Below are positions 6,862 to 12,408 of a stretch of 12,408 nt of DNA, in pieces (position 1 is the first letter of the stretch; every line of letters begins with the position of its first letter). The stretch lies in assembly GCA_002439805.1 (NCBI GenBank), contig DJPQ01000110.1:5956-18363 (forward strand), read 5' to 3'. This DNA comes from Bacteroidales bacterium UBA6408 (GTDB lineage Bacteria; Bacteroidota; Bacteroidia; Bacteroidales; UBA932). Both the position numbers and the translations under genes were made by a program. A model generated the notes under the pieces. That model was given only the letters and a program-made list of their open reading frames with translations. It was not told the origin of the DNA and did not search any database.

Positions 6862-6928
6862 TGTATTTTAATGCCTGAATACAACCCAGCGCAAATTTTC
6901 CTCAATGTAAATGCACCGGACGCGGAAC

Positions 6929-6972
6929 AAAAAATCCCGGCGCTGCAGTCCTCAATGGGGAGCGGCACCGGG
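6929..6972 (-). terminator. Rho-independent terminator of the right-hand GH18 operon
   Basis: Read on the minus strand, CCCGG then CGCT (6972-6968 and 6964-6961, separated by a 3-nt bulge) pair with AGCG and CCGGG (6944-6941 and 6940-6936) across a 16-nt loop. After one A comes a run of six T (6934-6929). The stem begins 21 nt past the GH18 stop codon. No T-run is present on the plus-strand side, so termination is one-way, for the minus-strand operon. Confidence 0.7.
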
Positions 6973-6993
6973 AAATGTTGTAATCACCGAATC

Positions 6994-8649
6994 CTAAAAG
7001 GCGTGCGGATTAGGGTCGAACGAGCCCTCTCCGAGCTTGTCATAGTAATTCTTCGGGTCGAGGACCGTCTGCCCGTAGAATGCCTGCGCCGCGTCACGGA
7101 AACCTCCCAGAGAGCGATTCAGATTGTTCGAAATGGTTCCCTTGTCAGAAGGATGGAAGCAGAACCACATACAGTAGCCATATCCGTCAGCTACAGCCGA
7201 GCCGAGTTCCCCGCGAGGAACGCTGCCCTTATTCAACTCGTAAGCGGCGACACCGCAGTTGGCATTCGTGAGGTCCGCATAGCGGCGTCCCACACCGCCA
7301 TAGCCCGGAAGAACGATGTCTATGAACGAACTTACAGGATGCTCGACGCCATCATCAACGACAGGATAAAGAATGGTTCTGAAGTTCCCATAGACCCAAT
7401 ACGAGACTTCTGTCTCCCACGGGCACTTCATCTTCATCGCCCTCTTCAGCTCATAGCAGAGACGGCCTGCGGCATAAAGGGAAGCATCGGTGTAGTTGTC
7501 GTTCTTGGGAGTTTCCGGGTATGAAGTGTATTCATCGTCGAGGAACACTCCGTCAAGACCGTAGATGTAGCAGGCCTCCGCGACTTCCTCCGCGAAAAGT
7601 CTGGCACCCTTGTCCGACAGGTTTCCGAGGCCGGCAATTGTGTGATGTCCGAGAAGCCCGAGATAAACCTTGATTCCGGCATCGCGCAACGGCTGTACAT
7701 ACACGGCGCACTGGTCAAGCAAAGCCTGAACATTAGCGTTGTTGGAGAGACGGGGTTCGCCGTCCCTGTCGATGATGTTGGAAGAGAAAAGCACTGCGGA
7801 ATCAAAGAAATACGAGCCGTCTTCAAGCTTGTATTCGAGAGTATTCAGCGGGTTTGTCTCGTTCACCTCATAGATGACGACATTCTTTATCGGCTTCGGA
7901 CGGGTAAGCACAAAATTGGCGCGGCCTTCGTCTGAAACGGCGGCATTCTCGACAACCTCAAGGCTCAGAGGAAGAAGATGTCTCTCATCGTACGCAAAGC
8001 CGGAAACATCGACTTTAACAGAAAGAGCCTCCGACTCGCTCCTTCCCGCAGGAATTGTAACCGTGACATTCTCCGGAAGCGTGACACGCCCTGATTCGAG
8101 AAGGACGGCTTTTCTGAAATGGTAGAGATCAGACTTGTTAAAGGCATCAAGATAGTCATAGTCCGCGACAAGTTTCACCGTCACTGAATTTTCTGCCGGA
8201 GACGGAAGAGAAACCGCAACCGAAAGCGTTATTTCATTCTCGTCCTTGACCTTTATGTCAGTCACGCCGTTCACACTGACAAGTGACACAGGTTCACCTG
8301 ATGGCTGCTGAGGTTCGGCCGCCTTCTGCGTGACCTTCACCACTACCGGCTCCGCAGCTCCGGCGGAAACCCTCAGCCACCCCTCACGCGGGGAGAGAGA
8401 AGTGTTGTCCTTGCAGTTAACCACAAGCTCGTCCCCGCTCTTTGAACCCTCAATCCATGAAGAGTTCACAAAAGACCAGTCAGACGCATTTGTCGTGACC
8501 TTCAAAACTTTATTTTCATTTCCGGTTGCCTCGAAGCTTATGGAAGCCGGGGAAACCTCAAGAGTCTCCTGCGCCTCAGATGTGCAGGAATTAAGGAAAC
8601 AGGCGGCGAGCGCCGGAATTATCAGGGATAGAAACAATCTGCTTTTCAT
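6994..8649 (-). CDS. GH18 glycoside hydrolase lipoprotein (BACON + DUF1735 + GH18), likely endo-beta-N-acetylglucosaminidase
   Basis: This 551-residue protein is predicted to sit on the cell surface and cut the chitobiose core of N-linked glycans. Lipobox LNSC gives Cys22 as the lipid anchor. A BACON-like beta-sandwich spans about 30-110 and a DUF1735 (BT_3987-like N-terminal) domain about 125-250. The GH18 barrel covers about 254-530 with catalytic motif DGVFLDDE at 366-373. The acid/base Glu373 and assisting Asp371 of the DxxDxDxE pattern are present, but the second Asp is Phe369. MWFCFHP near 494 fits the end of the barrel. It is the last gene of the operon, 11 nt after the BACON lipoprotein, and is followed by a terminator. 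Activity on N-glycans is inferred from family and neighbours; other GlcNAc-containing substrates are possible. Confidence 0.85.
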   Translation of the reverse strand: MKSRLFLSLIIPALAACFLNSCTSEAQETLEVSPASISFEATGNENKVLKVTTNASDWSFVNSSWIEGSKSGDELVVNCKDNTSLSPREGWLRVSAGAAEPVVVKVTQKAAEPQQPSGEPVSLVSVNGVTDIKVKDENEITLSVAVSLPSPAENSVTVKLVADYDYLDAFNKSDLYHFRKAVLLESGRVTLPENVTVTIPAGRSESEALSVKVDVSGFAYDERHLLPLSLEVVENAAVSDEGRANFVLTRPKPIKNVVIYEVNETNPLNTLEYKLEDGSYFFDSAVLFSSNIIDRDGEPRLSNNANVQALLDQCAVYVQPLRDAGIKVYLGLLGHHTIAGLGNLSDKGARLFAEEVAEACYIYGLDGVFLDDEYTSYPETPKNDNYTDASLYAAGRLCYELKRAMKMKCPWETEVSYWVYGNFRTILYPVVDDGVEHPVSSFIDIVLPGYGGVGRRYADLTNANCGVAAYELNKGSVPRGELGSAVADGYGYCMWFCFHPSDKGTISNNLNRSLGGFRDAAQAFYGQTVLDPKNYYDKLGEGSFDPNPHAF

Positions 8650-8660
8650 TGATTGATTTT

Positions 8661-10016
8661 TTATAGATGGTAAAACATCATATTATAGAGAAATATAGGC
8701 AGTTTCTCGTTATTTTGTCCAAGAGGTTCATACTTGAAATACCGGCACTCAAGACCTTCGAACTTGAAATACCTGTTTTCCTTGTTGGTTGTCCCGTCGC
8801 CGAATGTCCCCAGCTCCGTCCAGTTCTCGCCGTCATTGGAAACGGAGAATTTCAAGGATGTGTCTCCTCTACTCTCGTGATACCTCATCCTCAAACCGAC
8901 AATAGGCTTGACCTCAAACATGTCTATGTAGCCATAGAATCCTTCTTTCACATAACCCTTTACATTACTTTCAGAAGTGTCCTTCCAAAACAGATACGCT
9001 GGAGAGGTTCCATAATCAGTAGGATTCCAGTACGCGAAACTGTTGCCGTAGACGTTGAAAAATTTTGGCCACCACGGCTCTTTGTACAGAATCCACGATG
9101 ATTCCACTCCATCGATGACAGTCACTTTTGCACCACGCTCCGGAGCCAGCTGCACAATCTCGGCCTCGACGGTCAGCGTGCCGTCCTTGGCAACGACCTG
9201 AATCTTTCCCTCGCGGCGTTCTTCAGCTTCAGTCAGAGACAATGTAACGGTGTTTCCCTTTATTTCCTTCACGGAAATCCAGCTCTGAAACTCCTGCGGG
9301 ACGACAGCGTCAAACTCGATGTTCGTCTCCGAAACAACAACATCCACAGTCCCTGCCTCCGACTTGCACTCATACTTTTGGGCGGCAAGCACAATCTTGG
9401 ACTTAGCGTTCTGAGATACCTCAACCCTTATGTCGTCACAAAGATCCGCAGACAAGGTCACGCCTCCAGTCCTCACTGTCTCATTGCCGTTCGGGCTTAC
9501 CCTGAAGGTGTATTTGCCGCCCTCAACGGCATAGAACTTAATCCATGATGCTGCGGCTTCATCAATTTTCACCGTAATGTCCTTCAACTTGAGATCTGTC
9601 TCAATGCTGACATCGAAGAAGCATTCCGTGCATATCGCCGTCACCTTCGGGTCTGAAGTGAGTTTGAATACAGGAAGCGCGTGCTCGGCAACCCTTATCT
9701 CAAAATCGGCCTTCTTGTCTCCGGAAATGAAAGTGAAGACCGTGCTGAGGGCTTCATGCTTGTCGTTCGGACTGACAGTAAATGTGACGACGTCACCGTC
9801 CGCGCCTGAAACGGCACTCGGAGAAGCCCACTCGCAATCCCCGTCCAAAAGCCAGTCTCCGGAACTTTTCACCGTAACCTCAACCGAGCCCCCTTCCGGG
9901 CCGAACGATTTCTCCGTCGGATTGACAGAGATTGAATCCTCCGGCTTTGGAGTCTCCTTGCTGCAGCCGCTGAACAACAGCATTGCCGCAGTGGCAAAAT
10001 AAAGAATCTTTTTCAT
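8661..10016 (-). CDS. Surface glycan-binding lipoprotein with three BACON-like domains and a discoidin-like C-terminus
   Basis: With the ATG at 10016 the protein has 451 residues. An in-frame TTG six bases upstream is less likely, because MKKILYFATAAMLLFSGC is a complete lipoprotein signal with lipobox LFSGC and Cys18. Three successive BACON-like beta-sandwich units follow at about 28-110, 115-205 and 208-295; the first and third are clearest (NPTEKSFGPEGGSVEVTV; KSEAGTVDVVV). The last 155 residues contain KFSVSNDGENWTELGTF, a hallmark of F5/8 type C (CBM32/discoidin-like) domains, and many aromatic residues suited to sugar contact. No catalytic domain is present. It is likely a spaced-out glycan-binding protein working with the SusC/D pair and the GH18 enzyme. 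It starts 36 nt after the LamG lipoprotein and ends 11 nt before the GH18 gene. Confidence 0.8.
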   Translation of the reverse strand: MKKILYFATAAMLLFSGCSKETPKPEDSISVNPTEKSFGPEGGSVEVTVKSSGDWLLDGDCEWASPSAVSGADGDVVTFTVSPNDKHEALSTVFTFISGDKKADFEIRVAEHALPVFKLTSDPKVTAICTECFFDVSIETDLKLKDITVKIDEAAASWIKFYAVEGGKYTFRVSPNGNETVRTGGVTLSADLCDDIRVEVSQNAKSKIVLAAQKYECKSEAGTVDVVVSETNIEFDAVVPQEFQSWISVKEIKGNTVTLSLTEAEERREGKIQVVAKDGTLTVEAEIVQLAPERGAKVTVIDGVESSWILYKEPWWPKFFNVYGNSFAYWNPTDYGTSPAYLFWKDTSESNVKGYVKEGFYGYIDMFEVKPIVGLRMRYHESRGDTSLKFSVSNDGENWTELGTFGDGTTNKENRYFKFEGLECRYFKYEPLGQNNEKLPIFLYNMMFYHL

Positions 10017-10052
10017 GAACAAAAATTTAGTGTTTATTAAACTGTAGATAAC

Positions 10053-11333
10053 TTATTTCAATTCAACCGGATACCATGCGATGTCGCGCTGGGCCGTCAG
10101 GTCATAGCCATAGGAAGAATGATCCTTCACCATCTTGCCAGCCCCATCGTCAAACTTCCAGTAGGCAAGCAGACTATCGTCAATATCCGACGCATAGAGC
10201 TTATAGAAATGCCCGGAAGCATTTATTTCCCCGACAGACAGAGCCTTGTCCCAGAGCCGGACCTCGGCAAGCATTCCGTCAAGATAGCGTGCCGGCTGAT
10301 AAGAATACCCTACCCAGAAACAGCGCGGCTTGCCGTCATCCTCCTCCGAATGCGGAGCTCCGAAATTCACGGAAGTGAACTCCACAGGATACTGTTTCCC
10401 ATCGCTGTCGGTCCCGTACCCTATCGCCCTCACATTTTCCGAGGCCTTCAGTTTTCCGTCAATATATATGCAGACAAGCCCCCTGTCAAACGTCACTGCA
10501 ATATGATACCACCGGTCTTTCTTCAGCTGGCAGGCAGAAGATGTGACCGCCTTCCTGTATGTCGTGTTCCCTGCCTCATCCTTGTATGCACACGCCACCT
10601 GCAATTGGTTCGACGGTATGGAAGAATCACCTATCCGGACAAGAAAATGATCCTCCACCCCCATAATGGTGTTTATTCCGTCGGCATTCCAAGTTTCGGC
10701 TCCATCAACGACCATCCCGTTGTCAAACCCGTTGTTATAGACGAGAGCCTCCAGCGTGAACGCCTCAAGGTTCTTCACCTTGTCGAAATTGTCCCACACC
10801 GGCCATGCGCGGTTGGAGGACATATTCCCGGCCATGTTGACAAGGTACGCCTTGCGTATGACGAAATACATTGTCCTTGCCGATTCCAGAACAGCGACGC
10901 CGTCTGACCTCAGAGTCACGGGAAGTACATATTCTTTTGACCACGACAAGTCAAGCGCATCAAGTCCGCTGAAATGAATCTCAGCAGGAAGAGACTCAAC
11001 TGAACCTCTTACAATCTTGGAACTGAGGCCTGCGATGTCGCAGCACTCATCCGGCAGAAGTTCCGCGGCCGGCGAGTAATATGCCTGTCTGTAAGTTTCA
11101 AGAAGTTCCGGAGATTTTATGAAATCCACTGTCAAATCTTCCTTCAGCGGGGAGGCAACCGAGGCGGATACAGTGCGGACGGCCTCATAGATCCCCTCGT
11201 CAACAGCGACCCTTATCTCGCTGCGAAGATTGTCGGATGTGTAAAACAAGCGGTTTTCAAGCAAATCCTGCTCGGTTACGCAGGACACGGCAACCAGTGC
11301 CGTCATTATTATTGTCTTCAGACGATTTCTCAT
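10053..11333 (-). CDS. DUF1735 and LamG-domain surface lipoprotein
   Basis: This 426-residue lipoprotein has lipobox AVSC with Cys18 as anchor. An N-terminal DUF1735-like domain spans about 30-160. A concanavalin A-like/LamG (Laminin_G_3) domain spans about 185-415, shown by WYHIAVTFD (275-283), YIDGKL (290-295), LDGMLAEVRLWDKALS (351-366) and YWKFDDG (391-397). Such two-domain proteins recur in Bacteroides N-glycan and host-glycan loci and are thought to bind glycans on the surface; no hydrolase motif is visible. The ATG lies 4 nt past the end of the preceding stop, so translational coupling is likely. The ligand is unknown. Confidence 0.83.
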   Translation of the reverse strand: MRNRLKTIIMTALVAVSCVTEQDLLENRLFYTSDNLRSEIRVAVDEGIYEAVRTVSASVASPLKEDLTVDFIKSPELLETYRQAYYSPAAELLPDECCDIAGLSSKIVRGSVESLPAEIHFSGLDALDLSWSKEYVLPVTLRSDGVAVLESARTMYFVIRKAYLVNMAGNMSSNRAWPVWDNFDKVKNLEAFTLEALVYNNGFDNGMVVDGAETWNADGINTIMGVEDHFLVRIGDSSIPSNQLQVACAYKDEAGNTTYRKAVTSSACQLKKDRWYHIAVTFDRGLVCIYIDGKLKASENVRAIGYGTDSDGKQYPVEFTSVNFGAPHSEEDDGKPRCFWVGYSYQPARYLDGMLAEVRLWDKALSVGEINASGHFYKLYASDIDDSLLAYWKFDDGAGKMVKDHSSYGYDLTAQRDIAWYPVELK

Positions 11334-11336
11334 GGC

Positions 11337-12314
11337 CTATTTAACTTGTGGATTCAGTATTTCGATAACAGTCCTCAACGACCCGTAATTTCTGTCATTC
11401 CGCCAATAGTCGTCCTCCGCATTGCCGAAGACAATGCCCTGAGGCGTAAAGTTTCTGTTGTCCTTCTGTGCAAGCACCCACTCGGCCGCAGCTTCCGGAG
11501 CGATTCCAGTCTGTTCCGGAGTCTCGGAGGAAGGGACGGAGACCTCAAGGAGTACGCGGTCAGACGGAAGAACGCTTCCGATGCATCTCGTTGTCTCCAG
11601 AATCAGCTGACCCGGCGACGATAGTTCACCCGCGACCACTACATAGTACGCACAGGACGATGCAAATTCCGTATCTGAGATGTGTCTGGCATATCCGCGC
11701 AGGACTACCGGGGCATCCGGACGCTTTTCTTTCCAAGATTTTACGGCACTGATGAAAACGTCGTCTGAGGCATATTCAATCTGCTCCACCGAAACCATCA
11801 GACCGTCAAAGCCTGACTTTTCCGCCGAATCCAACAGAGCGGCCACATTTTCCTTGAAATACTCGTCTCTGTCCGCGTCAGTGAGCATGGAATCCTCATT
11901 TTCATCCTCAATCTGTGACCAGGACTCTGCAATCGCGGAATAATCAATGTATGCGAGGCTTGCAGTACCTTTCTTTTCACGCACATAGGCAAGTTCGTCC
12001 GCGAGACTCTCATGCAGTCCGGAAAAATCCTTGATGCAGATGAAATCGACGCTGTCGGGAATGTCTTTCGGATGCTGCCAACGGAACGAAGGAGTTGATG
12101 ATGTCCCGCTGATTGTGGCTATAGTTATGTTATGGACAGTGCGTTTCCACTCACGCACTGCCTTTAGCCGAGTCTCATACCCCGCCGGATCAATCTGCTC
12201 CGGGGTCTCGCGGCGGAAGTCCAGGCTCTCCGGCTGTGTCCACTTGGCACAGGAGACGGCGACGAGCGACGATGCCGCGAGGGCGATTATTGATGTCTTT
12301 ACAAATCCTTTCAT
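11337..12314 (-). CDS. Non-catalytic GH18-like lipoprotein (chitinase_18 family), probable glycan-binding protein
   Basis: This 325-residue lipoprotein has lipobox AVSC with Cys22. The remaining chain looks like a single GH18-type barrel: TIATISG, DFICIKDF, TASLAYIDY and GFDGLMVSVEQ follow the strand order of the family. At the active site (residues 170-177) the sequence is DGLMVSVE. The first Asp and Glu177 remain, but the two inner Asp of DxxDxDxE are Met173 and Ser175. Without the Asp that assists the N-acetyl group, hydrolysis is unlikely and a binding role is inferred. Similar GH18-like proteins follow SusD in Bacteroides N-glycan loci. It lies 49 nt after a SusD-like gene and 3 nt before the LamG gene, inside the same operon. 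Confidence 0.8.
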   Translation of the reverse strand: MKGFVKTSIIALAASSLVAVSCAKWTQPESLDFRRETPEQIDPAGYETRLKAVREWKRTVHNITIATISGTSSTPSFRWQHPKDIPDSVDFICIKDFSGLHESLADELAYVREKKGTASLAYIDYSAIAESWSQIEDENEDSMLTDADRDEYFKENVAALLDSAEKSGFDGLMVSVEQIEYASDDVFISAVKSWKEKRPDAPVVLRGYARHISDTEFASSCAYYVVVAGELSSPGQLILETTRCIGSVLPSDRVLLEVSVPSSETPEQTGIAPEAAAEWVLAQKDNRNFTPQGIVFGNAEDDYWRNDRNYGSLRTVIEILNPQVK

Positions 12315-12363
12315 ATTACAGTTTCTGCTTCACTATCATTTAATTCGAGCGTTCCGCGGCCGC

Positions 12364-12408
12364 TTACTTTTTTGTCCCGACCGCAGGGTTGCAGTCCCAC
12401 CAGAGCCT
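12364..12408 (-). CDS. C-terminal end of a SusD/RagB-like lipoprotein (runs off the right edge)
   Basis: Only 14 codons and a TAA stop (12364-12366) are inside the window. They read RLWWDCNPAVGTKK. The LWWD near the C-terminus is common in SusD-like_2 proteins, and a SusD gene is expected just before the GH18-like gene in this type of locus. The evidence is thin because the stretch is short, but frame, stop position and operon order agree. Confidence 0.55.
   Translation of the reverse strand, partial: RLWWDCNPAVGTKK

Larger units (their letters stand above)
6740..6862. repeat. Cluster of alternating inverted GAGCCAAAACT repeats (REP/BIME-like) in the convergent gap
   Basis: A motif close to GTGAGCCAAAACTC occurs four times in alternating orientation: forward at 6773-6786, reverse at 6798-6811, forward at 6824-6837, reverse at 6850-6863. 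A shortened fifth trace, GAGCTATCAAAA, lies at 6740-6751. Copies 1 and 2 form one hairpin and copies 3 and 4 another. AGCTATCAAAA (6741-6751) can also pair with TTTTGATAGTT (6843-6853), competing with the second hairpin. No coding signal is seen. It may be an extragenic palindromic element, a small MITE remnant or a structured RNA. Confidence 0.65.

Noticed and set aside
6740..6862. CRISPR array or integron attC site
   Set aside because: The repeats alternate in orientation, with spacing too short and irregular for CRISPR. No cas gene, integrase or attC core sites are present.
8713..8720. Further TTTTGTCC copies here and at 12370-12377
   Set aside because: Only eight bases match the ATPase-flanking repeat, without its downstream part. 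Both lie inside coding sequence and are chance matches.
10017..10022. TTG start two codons before the ATG of the three-BACON lipoprotein
   Set aside because: The ATG at 10016 starts a complete signal peptide (MKKILYF...) and the two extra residues add nothing.

Overview
The window looks like chromosomal DNA from a gut-type Bacteroidales bacterium. Evidence: SusC/SusD pairs, an ECF sigma factor with a FecR-type anti-sigma, DUF1735/BACON/LamG surface lipoproteins, promoters of the TTTG-20-TAnnTTTG type, and mostly A-rich rather than Shine-Dalgarno-rich start regions. The rather GC-rich codon use would suit Alistipes or a relative; that genus call is inference only.

Left region (1-5332): a sigma-controlled nutrient-uptake locus. 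On the minus strand lie an anti-sigma factor (FecR/DUF4974), a SusC-like TonB-dependent transporter with an N-terminal STN signalling domain, and the first 72 codons of its SusD-like lipoprotein, which runs off the left edge. The cognate-looking ECF sigma gene is divergent from the anti-sigma gene (plus strand, 4760-5332). The expected circuit is FecIRA-like: ligand on the SusC/SusD complex, then STN domain, anti-sigma in the inner membrane, released sigma, and transcription of the transporter operon.

Middle region (5333-6993): a single plus-strand P-loop ATPase gene (5468-6652) with a textbook Bacteroidetes promoter that contains a long dyad symmetry. Imperfect 32-bp direct repeats lie on both sides (5381-5412 and 6670-6701), with a third degenerate copy at 5350-5378. 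This looks like an inserted single-gene module. The 341-bp convergent gap after it holds an unusual cluster of alternating inverted repeats (6740-6862) and a rho-independent terminator for the minus-strand operon on the right.

Right region (6994-12408): a minus-strand operon made of the 3' end of a SusD-like gene (right edge), a GH18-fold lipoprotein lacking the catalytic Asp, a DUF1735-LamG lipoprotein, a three-BACON plus discoidin-like lipoprotein, and a BACON-DUF1735-GH18 lipoprotein that keeps the catalytic Asp and Glu. Gaps between the complete genes are 3, 36 and 11 nt. The layout resembles the loci Bacteroides uses to capture N-glycans and cut them with an endo-beta-N-acetylglucosaminidase at the cell surface. 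In that reading SusC/D, the pseudo-GH18, LamG and BACON proteins bind and import, and the terminal GH18 cleaves. The two SusC/D loci are separate, and whether the left sigma factor also controls the right operon cannot be told from this window.
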